This document shows positions 1 to 10,286 of a stretch of 64,000 bases of DNA, in pieces. A model generated the notes under the pieces. It saw nothing but the letters and a program-made list of their open reading frames with translations. It was not told the DNA's origin and made no database searches. The stretch spans positions 105,179,271 to 105,243,270 of the forward strand of contig JAHLJT010008756.1 of the NCBI GenBank assembly GCA_031308135.1, written 5' to 3'. Origin of the DNA: Acheta domesticus. Its lineage: Eukaryota; Arthropoda; Insecta; Orthoptera; Gryllidae. The position numbers and the translations under genes are program-made. The number at the start of each line of letters is the position of its first letter. The first letter of the stretch is position 1.

Positions 1-200
1 GGTGGGACGGAGGCTAAGAAACCTTTCAAAAATATTATTTTTATGTTAGAATTATAGTGTAACCACTCATATGTAATTTGGTTGAGGGCAACATTTACCA
101 TCTTATCCGGGGGGACCCTTTTTGAGTTTTCAAAAATCCTCATTTGCAGTTGTTTGAAGCACTTACACTCACAAATATAATGATGTTTACAAGTTGCAGA

Positions 201-346
201 CCACGCTGCCACTTCGAAAAAACTATTGTGGACTCCTTGAGTCTTGAAATGGGGTCAGTGAAAACGGAATTATATTTTTCGGTCTTCGCACATATATAAT
301 CGTTAGCACTGAGAAGAGTACGGTAGAATGGGAGCCTACTAAAGAA
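201..346 (+). repeat. Dispersed repeat, partner of 50099-50235
   Basis: This 146-base segment is nearly identical to 50099-50235. Both start CCACGCTGCCACTTCG and end CTACTAAAGAA, and the partner lacks about 9 bases in the middle. Here homology stops exactly where the LR palindrome begins, whereas the partner runs on into unrelated sequence. No coding potential was seen. It may be part of a longer, unrecognised dispersed element. Confidence 0.85.
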
Positions 347-1830
347 CTAATGGTGCTACAGAATGGCACAGACATTCCCATATTAGTTTTCTATTTCCTT
401 GGGTCTTCGCTAGCTATTTGGAATTGCCACATACTCTTTCTTGCCAGCTGCCATCTATCACCGCCAAAAGTACTTTTTTTTGTAACTTTCTTAATTTTTC
501 GGTTACCTATTGGTAGAACGGAAATATTAATTTGATAATAAAGAACTCAAAAACCTAGTCCTAAATGGCAATTTCCTTTTAAAAATATTGGGCGGTTTTA
601 AAGAATATTGCGTTTTATCGCTACTAAAAATACGAAATTTGAAGCTAATTTTGACAGAAAATTTTTGAGTTTTCAAAATACTTTATTTGAGGAACATACA
701 CTCACAAATATAATAATCTTTACAAACTGCTGGTAATGTGCATATTAATGATGTGAGAGATCTTTCAACAAAATTATATTTGTGTAATTTTTGAAAAAAC
801 AAATAAATACCTCGAAATAAACTTTACGTTATTGTTTAAGTAATGCAATTAGTACTATCCGTTCCAAAAGTTTGAAGGCAAAATTTGAAGCCTTTTATGA
901 GAAAATGGCGTTTGAGCGTTTCGGAAAATGCGTAATTTTCAGCTACTTTTCACTGAAAACGGTTGAGTTATCGAGAAACTTTACTTTATGTTATTTAAAT
1001 GACATGTACACATTAATATAGTTATGTTAACAAATAGCCGCTAGCGTAAATATTAACGACATGAGGGACAAGTCAAAAAAATTACATCTTTGCAATTTTT
1101 GAAAAAACAAAAGAATAGAGCAATTTGGCGTTCATTAATATTTTACATTATTACATTTATGAGTACATGTTCTTTAAATATTGTCAAGTAAAGTTTCTCG
1201 AAAACTCAACCGTTTTTTGTGAAAACTAGCTCAAAATTCTGCATTTTCAGAAACGATCAAACGCCATTTTCTCATAAATGTCTTGAATTTTTTCTTCAAA
1301 GTTTTGGAACGGATAAAGCTAATTGCACTCTTTAATATGACGTAAAGTTCATTTGGGAGTATTTTTTGTGTTTTTCAAAAAGTACACAAATGTAATTTTT
1401 TGAAAGATCTCTCACATCTTTCATATGCGCATTACCAGCAATTTGTAAACACTATTGTATTTGTGAGTTATGTGCTTTAAATTACTTCAAATTAAGTTTT
1501 TGGAAAACTCAAAACTTTTCTGTGGAAATGAGCTTCAAATTTCGCATTTTTAGTAGCGCTTAAACGCCATTTTCTTAAAAACGGATACAATTTTTTAAAG
1601 AAAACTTGCCATATAGGACGAGGTTTTTGTGTTCTTCAATATTTTAAAATTAATGTTTCCGTTCTACTATTAGGAAACCGAAAAATTAAAAAATTTCAAA
1701 AACATGTAGTTTGGGCGGCGATAGATGGCAGCTGGCAGGAGTATGTTGCAATTCCGAATAGCTAGCCCAGACCGAAGGAAATAAAAAACTGATAAGGGAA
1801 AGTCTGTGCAATTCTCTATCACAACTAGTT
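345..1830. mobile_element. LR element palindrome made of two R ends (R-R)
   Basis: The outer edges read AACTAATGGTGCTACAGAAT on the left and, in reverse complement, AACTAGTTGTGATAGAGAAT on the right. The arms (about 345-1016 and 1146-1830) match in inverted orientation along their whole length, including the landmark for the R end (GATGGCAGCTGGCAGGAG near 1722-1739 and its complement near 448-466). About 130 bases separate them. No transposase is encoded; the short ORFs inside are chance readings. It resembles a foldback-type non-autonomous DNA transposon, but the superfamily cannot be assigned. Confidence 0.85.
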
Positions 1831-2266
1831 AAGTATTTGCACGGCACAAACGTCTGCAACACATTATCTAGAATGTTCTTAAACGCTTTCCAAATTCCCT
1901 CCATGCCCCCGTCCTTTCTCAGAAAACAATCGTTCTCTCAGGCAGTGGTGAAATCTCTCGGTATAATGTAATATAAATACTGATGAAAAAATAAAACATT
2001 TATGTGAGTGCCAAATATATAAAGGGTTTAGAAGACCATAACAATATGATGTATTATTCTTTCCAAAATGTCTCATTAATCTAAACATTGAAAAATCTAA
2101 AACTCTGTACAATGTTATTTCTTAATTTCTGAAATTGCGAGCATTTATTATCAATGAATAGTTCAAGCTAAATTCAGTAGGTTCTCTCACTTGACGCAGA
2201 TTGTTCTGTATATATTTGTACATTATATTATCTTAATTATTTTGTATTTTATGGTATTGTATTATT

Positions 2267-3073
2267 ACTTTCGCGTATACGTACGTATATACTGCATAAT
2301 ATACGTAGTAAAGGGAAGGTTATGTAATGCTGTGCGAAAAAATGGCGAATTTTCGTCAGAAAACAATTCATTGCCGTGCCCTGATAACGAAAAACTGGAT
2401 AAAACCATCTAACACGTAGTGTAGCCAGAATCCCTGTTTTGTGAGTCCTTGATACCGAAAAATCAATTGAAAGCAAAACGTCCGTCAGTCCGTCTGTCCG
2501 TCCGCCCGTCCGTCCGTCAGTCCGTCTGTGAACACTACTAGCGCCAAAACCATACATACGATTATTTTTCAAATTGGAGGAACCCCTGTCAACCTGGCTC
2601 ACCATGAAAAATTGCAAAAATGTATTTTTTTTATTTGACTCTCGCGTCATTAATATTTACATTATCGGTGACAAAATTTTGAAAATATGTAAAGTACCTC
2701 CAAATTTTACAGAATCTTTTTCAAAATCTCAAAGCTTCAATTAGAATCAGATCGACCGGGAAATATTCATTTTGGAAGGAATCGTACGTATGGTTTAGGC
2801 GCTAGCAGTGTTCACAGACGGACGGACAGATTGACATTTTCCTTTGAATTGGTTTTTCGGTATCAAGGACCCACAAAAAAGGAGTTCTGGATACACCACG
2901 TGTTAGGGAATTATTTTCTTAAATTAGCACCTGGTTTTATCCACTTTTTCGTTATCAGCGCCCGGCAACGAATTTTTTTTCTGGCGAAAATTGGCCATTT
3001 TTTCGCGCAACATTACATAATTTTCTCTATAATACGTGTATCACTTCGTATATACGTACGTACACAGGAAAGT
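2267..3073. mobile_element. LR element palindrome made of two L ends (L-L)
   Basis: The left edge reads ACTTTCGCGTATACGTACGT and the right edge ends GTACGTACACAGGAAAGT, so two L ends point outward. Arms of about 335 bases (2267-2600 and 2735-3073) carry the same landmarks in opposite orientation: a CCGT-rich tract (about 2480-2527, complement at 2818-2832), TGATACCGAAAAATCAATTG, and the CTAGCGCC motif. The centre is a short piece of the element body. No coding function. Confidence 0.8.
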
Positions 3074-3084
3074 AAAAAGTAATT

Positions 3085-3470
3085 CAGATCTAGAATATTA
3101 CAATGCGAAAAATCGATCTATGAATAGAAAAAACAGAAAGGCATTCAGTACTAGACATCGTGGTGAAACTGATAGGATGGATTTTCGTAATTTAAGAATT
3201 AGAGCGGGAAAAGAAAATAGCGCAGGAGATATTTTTAAAGCATATTCTCGACGGGGAGGGGAAATAATTGATCGGCGTTTTACAAATATGTTCCCAGAGG
3301 ACGAGTAAATAAAGAAGAAATTCCTATTGTTAGAGATACCGATAACACGTTTCTAATAGATGATCGGGAAAAAGCAAACGCGTTTAAAGCCTACTTCAAT
3401 TTCATTTTTAAAATAAAATCGCACCACACAAAAGAATATCTTATTTATGAAAGCCCAAATCATTCATCAA
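3085..3470 (+). pseudogene. LINE fragment: linker upstream of a reverse transcriptase (decayed)
   Basis: The open stretch 3036-3308 and the following out-of-frame bases encode a charged region ending in DDREKANAFKAYFNFIF (about 3360-3410). That resembles the segment just before the RT fingers in CR1/RTE-type LINEs, where a short 'KA..F..yF..vF' motif is common. There is at least one frameshift between about 3300 and 3320. No catalytic motif is present. It lies head-to-head with the minus-strand LINE remnant at 3500-4155, so the two may be parts of one rearranged element or two insertions. Confidence 0.5.
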
Positions 3471-3499
3471 TCTGTCCAGAGTGGACACTCAGTTGTATT

Positions 3500-4155
3500 T
3501 ACTAGAAATTGGATATGAATTTCTCGATTCTAAAAGTTTGTTGAAGATTATACGTGGGTATCGACAAGGCTCCATAGATAGCAATTTTGTCATGTAAGTA
3601 CAATGATCTTTTAATTATTTCTGATTCTACCTTAGATGAGCCAGTTTCCTTTCTAATCATGTACCCAGGAGTTCTTCTCGATAGTCCCAAAAGACCTTTA
3701 TAGTAGTTAATTTGTATCTTATCCAGTTGATTAATGTATTTTAAACCCCAGATACCTGCAGCGCATATCCCAGTAGATTCTACAATGCAATCGAAAAGTT
3801 TCCCATCAGCCTCCCAGTTATCATTTTTCTCTGATATTCATATTTTCCCGACATAACCCAATGCCGTGTAACCTTTGGTCACGGCACTGGAAGCAACTTA
3901 ACTGAATAACCCTGACATGAATTGGATACCTAAATACGTGTAATGCTTCAGCATTTCTCTAATTTCTCCTCTGGATTTCACCAGCCTCACTGACCTCATT
4001 CAGCCTGACTTTTTGAATTTTATTATTTTATTGTTTTTTTGTTTGTTTTGTTAGATTAACTTCGAGGGATATTTGGATAGCGTATCTATATTGTGTCGAA
4101 GATCCATCACATCGGTTGCCAGGATAATCGAATCATTAGCAAAAAGAAGAATGTC
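3500..4155 (-). pseudogene. LINE reverse transcriptase C-terminal half, decayed
   Basis: Read on the minus strand, about 4155-4110 encodes FANDSIILATDVMDL, a degraded version of the RT catalytic motif C (FADD, here with N replacing the first D). Further on come YTYLGIQF (motif D/E region) and then LGLSRRTPGYMIRKE at about 3690-3650. A TPGY(I/M)(V/I)R(K/E)E motif is typical of the post-RT region of a LINE family common in insects. Several stops and frameshifts interrupt it. The 5' side ends at the LR element at 4163, probably by insertion or truncation. The missing aspartate and the broken frame mean it is inactive. Confidence 0.65.
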
Positions 4156-4162
4156 AGTTTTT

Positions 4163-4760
4163 ACTTTCCCGTATACGTACGTATATATTCAATAATATAC
4201 GTAGTATAGGGAAAGTGATGTAATGTTGCGGTAAATAGATTTCGAGATTTCAACGGAAATTCACGTTTTGGGGTCCCCTGATACCAAAAAAGTGGGTATT
4301 TTCAAAACGTCCGTCCGTCTGTCCGTCTGACCGTCTGTGAATAACACTAGCGCGTAAACCATACGTGCGATTTCTCCCAAAATGGATATTCCCCGGTAGA
4401 TCTGCGTCCACTCAAGGCACCGCGACTTTGAAAAACTTCCTTCAAAATTTGAGGATACTTTACATGATGCCCCACGGACATTTTCAAAATTTTCTCAAAA
4501 ACTGCTCCAAATTTTTTCTTTAAATTTCTTTTAAGAATAGAGTAAAATACACTTATTAAGGTGGCATAGGTCCGATTTTCACGGTTAACTCTGAATTTCC
4601 GGGAAATTGCCAAAGTTTGAAATGTATTCGGCGTCTTCCTAGAACTACAAAATTGAAGATAAAGATTTTCCTTCATATAAAATTTGTTGTCCAAAGTGAG
4701 TTCTTTCATTAAGGTCATGTAATTTCTTTTTTGAAAATTTTAGTTTTGTTTGTGCAGTCT
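4163..4760 (+). mobile_element. LR element, L-end fragment
   Basis: It starts ACTTTCCCGTATACGTACGT. Next comes the complementary strand of the terminal hairpin (TACGTAGTATAGGGAAAG, about 4199-4216), a CCGT-type tract (about 4309-4335), the CTAGCGCGTAAACCATACG motif and the first body unit (AAATTTTTTCTTTAAATTTC about 4511-4530). It fades out before the second unit, so it is truncated on the right. No gene. Confidence 0.75.
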
Positions 4761-5019
4761 GACGAGATTTATTTGCATAATCATTACTTCAAGACTTTGT
4801 TCTCCAGCAAGAACTCGAAGTATTATTATAATTGCTTGATACCTATGAAGATGTGTCTTATGCCTGTAATGAAACCTTTCAATTAATGTTTTGCCGTGGT
4901 CTGTAAGTGCTATGTACGTAATTGTGGAGGGATGTGAATGTACAGTGAAAAGTGAAGAGTGAAGACTGTGTTTGTGTTTTACCTTTACCAGTATTTTCGT
5001 TATCAGCAGTGATTCATTG

Positions 5020-5410
5020 AAATTTTCAAGTCAGTGGGTTCAGACACGTAGCTTTTTCAAAAGTCAAAAGCTAATATTTTTTTATGACTATCACGAAAAA
5101 TTGAAAGCTAACTGTCAAAAAATATTGAATAATTACTTCAAATGTTGTCTTTAAGGAAGTGTTTTGAATTGTTTCAAGAGAACTCTCCACAATACTAAAT
5201 AAATCTTAGTTGAAAATTTCTTTTAAACGTCAATTGCATTGTTTTCTATTTTTATTTTATATTGTGTTAGTAATTTGCAAGTTATCTTTATACATTTTTA
5301 AACAAATAAATACGTTTCGTTAACAAATTTCCCTCATAATGTAAATAGAAGGAATTTGTGTAGGATTTAACATGCGAGAGTTCTCGAACGGATACGCGGA
5401 GGTAGTGGGG
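5020..5410 (+). repeat. Diverged direct repeat, copy 1 (partner 6285-6660)
   Basis: Shared landmarks in the same order include TATACATTTTTAAACAAATA, a CGTTTC(G/A)TTAACAA motif, and TTTAACATGCGAGAGTTCTC near the right edge (5367-5386 here, about 6619-6638 in the partner). The copies differ by many substitutions and small indels, so this is an old duplication or two copies of an unrecognised element. No coding potential. Confidence 0.7.
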
Positions 5411-5577
5411 GAAAATTTGTAGTATGACACAACACAAAGAACAAACTTTTTAAATTAGCTAAAGTAAAAGTATCTTTATATAAATGAAAACAAAAATCAA
5501 ATCGCGCTAGTCTGCAATACTACGTGAATTAATTTAAAAAAGCAACTAAATTTAAAATTATAGAAAGAATTGCGTAT

Positions 5578-5803
5578 ACTTGAGTTTTTATTTCTTGGTG
5601 AGTGGGGACTTGTCTTCACAATAGAATATCTCACGGTATTTCGCGTCGTTCTCGCTCGTGCCGCTAGAAGTCGTCTCATCGCATATCGAGCAGTGCTGGC
5701 GATCATGCGACTTCTAACTGCACAACGGAGAAAGACACGAAATGCCGAGTGATATTCCATCGTGAAGACAAGACCCCACAGCCCAAGAAATAAAAACCCA
5801 AGT
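5578..5803. mobile_element. Foldback MITE of about 226 bp
   Basis: Almost the whole segment is one imperfect inverted repeat. The left arm begins ACTTGAGTTTTTATTTCTTG and the right arm ends with its near complement (CAAGAAATAAAAACCCAAGT). The match continues inward through TGTCTTCAC / GTGAAGACA and AGAAGTCG / CGACTTCT, to a centre near 5690. Such a transcript would fold into a long hairpin. No obvious target-site duplication was seen. The two ORFs on it are mirror images of the same hairpin. Confidence 0.85.
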
Positions 5804-6284
5804 GTAAGTCACTCGACACTGCCAACGATAGCAGTCCAAACGCACGGCCGTATCTGCAAACATGTACATCAACGACCAGCTGCAAACTCATATTGTAAAT
5901 AACTCACCGTTTGATATTAAACTCAAGGTGTTGGTTCGTTAAGATAGTCAATACGCAAACATCGTTTGAGCAACATTTCCATAACCGAAGTGAAGTCTAA
6001 ACCTACTAAATTGTTTCTAATGGTAACAAATGATATTTAGTACTCAAAGGTGAAAGTATTACTTTGATAATTGTTTGGCTCGGAATTGCTTTACTTGAGT
6101 TACATTAGATAGCAGAAAACAATCCAATACTTTTTAGTATAGAAATAATTTTCCAATTTTCGCACCCCAGCAAGCTGGCACCCTGCTTCTCCAAAGCCCC
6201 ACATTTGTTCCACATATCAAATCAAGGAAAGTTAAGTAATATTGCAAAGGGTAGGGTTGTACTTGCCCGATCCGGTATTTTTGC
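5804..6284. other. Unassigned AT-rich sequence
   Basis: No gene, repeat or structure was recognised between the foldback MITE and the second direct-repeat copy. Confidence 0.6.
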
Positions 6285-6660
6285 ACTTCTTCACTTGGCC
6301 TTCTCAAAAGTAAAAACCTTTTCTAATACTTTATCGACAATCAATGGAAGCGAAAAGCAAACTCTCGAGAAAGATTAAATAATTTCTTGGAATGTTGGTT
6401 TTAAAGAAGTATGAATTTTTCCAAGAACGTCTCTCTATAATGCTGAATAAACCTATATTGAAAATTTGTTTCCAGCATAAATTGTATTGTTATTTTTGTT
6501 TGATATTCTGAAAGTTCATTAAAAGTTACATTTATACATTTTAAACAAATGAACACGTTTCATTAACAACGGTCCTTCTTAATAGAAAAGATAGACACAC
6601 GGATAGGGAAAGGATGGGGTTTAACATGCGAGAGTTCTCGCACGGGTACATTAATTATTA
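6285..6660 (+). repeat. Diverged direct repeat, copy 2 (partner 5020-5410)
   Basis: Same orientation and order of landmarks as 5020-5410, ending TTTAACATGCGAGAGTTCTC and followed directly by an (ATT)n tract at 6651-6700. Non-coding. Confidence 0.7.
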
Positions 6661-6700
6661 TTATTACTATTATTATTATTTTTATTATTGTTGTTGTTAT
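6651..6700 (+). repeat. (ATT)n microsatellite, imperfect
   Basis: About 50 bases of ATT/ATG-type triplets, ending in GTTGTTGTTAT. The following stretch to 7450 holds no recognisable gene or repeat. Confidence 0.85.
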
Positions 6701-7451
6701 GGGAAAAAAGTTTCAATTTTCCAGAAAATGCCGTAGGGGCTAAATGTAAGAAACATACAAAATTATTGTATACATGTATTAATGATCTCGGGAACGGCAC
6801 AACTAGATCTTACTCCTGGCGTATTTACCAAGTTTCAGCTCAGAAGCTTCTAATCTAACAGAGTTAAACAAGACACAGTCTTCCAACCATAATGTACAAG
6901 TCGATGTTCGGGTATAAAATTGCATGTGTCTATTCTCCATTTGCGCCAATGTTAACCATTTTTAGAATAACACTACTATACTTTCATCCTGACGTGCGTG
7001 CGAAGTTACGGCTGAAACAAAACTTTAAACATGGATTTTATAATCGATATTCGACATCATATTTTTGAGGTGTTTCCAATACTTCTACTCCCTAAACTAT
7101 AATACAGGGAGGTAAAGTAAAAACCCTCCGAGTTCATGCCAGCGACCCCCAGGTTTCTTCTCAGGCTGTGTCCAGAAAATTAATTTTGTTGCCATCTCAC
7201 GCAACATGTTTTTGCGTGTCTCCCTTTGAGAACCGCCCGGTGCAAGGACACTTGGATCGAGGGCCATGCTTTAATAATATGTGAGCATACATACTACAGT
7301 AGACCGCGACTGCCTGCTCTTCGCGCGTTACATAAAAGGCGTGACGTGTGGAGCGTTGAGGTTTACGTAACCGGTCTAGTCCTCACGTTTCTTCACACAC
7401 TTGTAATATTCACTGTGCCTTAAGATAAAAAGATTGAGAATTAATAGTCTT

Positions 7452-7489
7452 AACAATAACAATAATAACAACAATAATAATAATAACCA
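7452..7489 (+). repeat. (AAT/AAC)n tract abutting LINE copy 1
   Basis: An imperfect AAT/AAC triplet run ends immediately before the point where homology to the second LINE copy begins (7493). The second copy is likewise preceded by a pure (TAA)n run at 56359-56399. Dong-type LINEs are known to insert into TAA repeats. Confidence 0.8.
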
Positions 7490-7637
7490 AGTAGAGATCT
7501 AGACATTACTGAAATCAATCACATCGTATATGCAACTGGATATCTGGTATCACAGATAATTTTGGGACCAGCCAGGAACACCGTCGGCCGACAGCAAAAC
7601 ACAGTAAACATCCGTGTACCCTTGATCGAAGAGAATT

Positions 7638-8062
7638 ATGAAATGGATAGCCGACACTCGACGCGCAATATCACTCTTCGCTGTGCAATATCATGCTTCT
7701 AAATCAACGCGTACCTCTAAAACAAAAAAATTCAATGTTGAACAAAAATACCAAGTTGAAAATGACTCAAACAGGCTAATGGTAGTTAGAATCGGTTGTT
7801 TGAAATCGATGCGAAGAGATTCTGTCGTAATCTGACTGAAAAACCGAATGGCAATGTGGTCACACCTTCAAAAGATGACGTCGAAACATTTTGGGCAGGA
7901 ATCCGGGAGGAGAGCAGATCCTACAAAAAAGACGCATCTTGGCTTCAATCTGAGGTTGATGCTGCCAATGAACTTGTGCAAACAGTGAAAGATGTTCACG
8001 AATTCTCGGAAGAGGATCTCTTCCAAGCAGTTAAGAACATGGAAACTGGAAATCACTCGTGA
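7638..8062 (+). pseudogene. LINE copy 1 spacer between N-terminal domain and RT
   Basis: Two overlapping frames (7638-7835 and 7796-8062) match residues about 290-450 of the first ORF in the second copy. The frame switch falls at the 76-base deletion. The segment ends near the position where the second copy reads GNWKSPGIDKIQ, a conserved LINE motif just before the RT fingers. Here that motif is altered and out of frame. Confidence 0.7.
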
Positions 8063-8319
8063 TTGATAAGATTCAGATTTACTGGATTAAGAAAAAACAG
8101 CAATACATTATCATCTAGCAAAGGCTGTTAATAAAATTTTAGAAAACCCAAAGAAACTCCCGGAATGGCTTAAACACGGCATCACGTATTTGCTACCCAA
8201 AGAGGGAGACAGCTCTTTGGCGAAGAACTACAGGTCAGTCACTTGTCTGCCAATACTGTAAAAAGTTATAACTGCAGCCACAGATGACAAAATACACAGA
8301 AGCCTAGAGGAACCATCTG

Positions 8320-8826
8320 GTGCCAGTTGAACAAAAAGGATGTCGTAAAAGCTCTTATGGCTGTAAGGAAATCTTGCTACTGAATAAAGTCATTTTGAAT
8401 GACGTAAAGAAACGCAAACGTAATTTGAGCATGGTTTGGATTGACTACCAAAAGGCCTTTGATAGTATACCACACGATTGGATTTTGAAGACCCTGGAGA
8501 TCTATCGATTTCATCCTAGACTTATTGAATTTTGCAAGGCTAGTATGAAGTCGTGGAGTACCAGGTTACTAATACACAGCGGAAAGGAATCAGTAGAAAC
8601 CAGAAGTTTTCAGATTAACAGGGGTATTTTTCAAGGAGATTCACTATCCCCTCTGCTGTTTTGCATTAGTTTGATCTCACCATCTAGACAGTTGTCGCAA
8701 GCTGACTTTGGTTACAAGCTCCATGGTGATGAGAGGCCAGTATCACATTTGTTTTACATGGATGATCTGAGAGTGTTTGCTAAGAATGAAGTGGTTCTCT
8801 CCCAAATGCTGTCTGTTCGTGAATGA
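8320..8826 (+). pseudogene. LINE copy 1 reverse transcriptase core
   Basis: 168 residues open. EQKGCRKSSYGCKE opens the RT fingers. WIDYQKAFDSIPHDW carries the catalytic Asp of motif A. GIFQGDSLSPLLFCISL is motif B. HLFYMDDL is motif C with both catalytic aspartates. The YMDD-type motif C (rather than FADD) fits LINEs of the R4/Dong/NeSL group. All RT catalytic residues in this piece are intact, but it is separated by frameshifts from the upstream and downstream parts (it overlaps the next frame at 8823), so no full protein can be made. Confidence 0.85.
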
Positions 8827-9887
8827 CTTTAGCAATGACATCTGCAATGAAGTTTGGTCTTGACAAGTGTGCAAAAATCAATTTAAAAAGAGGGAAACTG
8901 ACAACGTCTGAGAACATTGAAATTGACACGCACACTGTGATTCAAGATCTTGAACCAGGTAAAACTTACAAATATCTGGGCATTGAAGAATGTGAAACAT
9001 TCTCGAACGACACAGTGAAAGAGAGAATTCGTAGGGAGTATTATAGGAGAGTGAGACTGGTCCTGCAGTCCGTTCTGAATTCCAGGAACAAAATATTTGC
9101 AATAGGTAGTTTGGCGGTACCTGTAGCCGAATACATTTTCGGACTAGTGGACTGGATTGAGCAAGAAATTCGCACCATGGATCGAAAAACCAGAAAACTG
9201 CTAACAATGCATCATGTTGCCCACCCTCGAGCTGATGTACATAGACTTTATGTATCACGTAAGGAAGAAGGAAGAGGCCTCAGAGAAATTGAGGCCTCCT
9301 GGCACAACGCAATAGTCGGGTTGGAGAAGTATGTAGTCAGCCATCAAGATGACCCACTAATGAGGCAGGTCCTGAAATCTGACCGAAGAATGGGAAACAG
9401 AGGCATTGTTAGTGTAGCAAGAAGCATTGCGAAGAAAACTATGCAAGACACGTCGAATAACACAGACACTGAACTTCTGATGCTGCTAAACATGAAGTGT
9501 GAGACACAAAAAATGTTAAAGAAATCGTGGAGAGACAAACCACTCCACGGACAATACCTAAAAAGAATGGACAATGTGCATATCAATAAAGATCAATTAT
9601 TTATGTGGTTTAAAAGGGGAAGAATGAAGCCGGAATGGGAAGCAGTTCTCGTAGCTGCTAAAGATCAGGCGTTGAGAACACGACATTATGATAAAGTGGT
9701 TCTCAAAATTTCCCAAGATGATAAATGCCGCATTTGCCAGGAACAAGTAGAAACCATTGATCATATTGTCTCAGCTTGTCCAATCCTAGCAAAGACCGAA
9801 TACCTGAAAAGACATGACAGGGTGTGTAGCTACCTCCACTGGCAGATCTGTACCGCCCTCGAAGCTCCAAACACATGCCCCAAGTGA
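8823..9887 (+). pseudogene. LINE copy 1 RT thumb, linker and zinc knuckle
   Basis: 354 codons are open. FGLDKCAKINLKRGK and YKYLGIEE are the RT motif D/E region. A long basic linker follows. Near residues 299-313 lies CRICQEQVETIDHIVSACP, a C-x2-C-x7-H-x4-C zinc knuckle that precedes the endonuclease in restriction-like-endonuclease LINEs. After it comes KTEYLKRHDRVCSYLHW, also conserved in this group. A stop at 9885-9887 cuts it from the endonuclease. Confidence 0.85.
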
Positions 9888-9935
9888 TACGAACACTCAC
9901 CATAACCGGTGACGTCGGATGGATAGTGTACGATA

Positions 9936-10286
9936 TTGTACGACCAACAAATTCAAACTGATCGCACGATAGCGGCAAACAAACAGGATATAGTTATTCG
10001 GGATTTGGCGAAAAAATCGTGTTTACTTGTCGATGTGGCTGTACCTTGCGATCAAAACGTCGTTACCAAGGTAGCAGAGAACTGTCTTAAATACAAGAGT
10101 TTGGAAATCGAGATCAGCCGAATGTGGGGCGTAAAAGGACAGGTCGTACTGATTGTTATCGGAGCTCTGGGATTTGTTCCGCAAAATTTGAGTAAGAACT
10201 TGTCTAAACTCCTCGGCCATTCAAAAGACTGGGAAGTACAAGAAATTGCTTTATTTGGAACAGCCCACAATTTGCGTTGTCCGTAG
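9936..10286 (+). pseudogene. LINE copy 1 C-terminal restriction-like endonuclease
   Basis: 116 residues. TDRTIAANKQDIVIRD followed by CLLVDVAVP fits the PD-(x)n-D/E layout of the restriction-like endonuclease that nicks the target DNA in R2/R4/Dong-type LINEs. The first position of the usual P-D pair is Q here, a likely damaging change. EIEISRMWGVKGQVV and GTAHNLR are the conserved tail of the domain. The reading frame ends at 10286. Assignment as an endonuclease follows family layout and is not proved by sequence alone. Confidence 0.75.
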
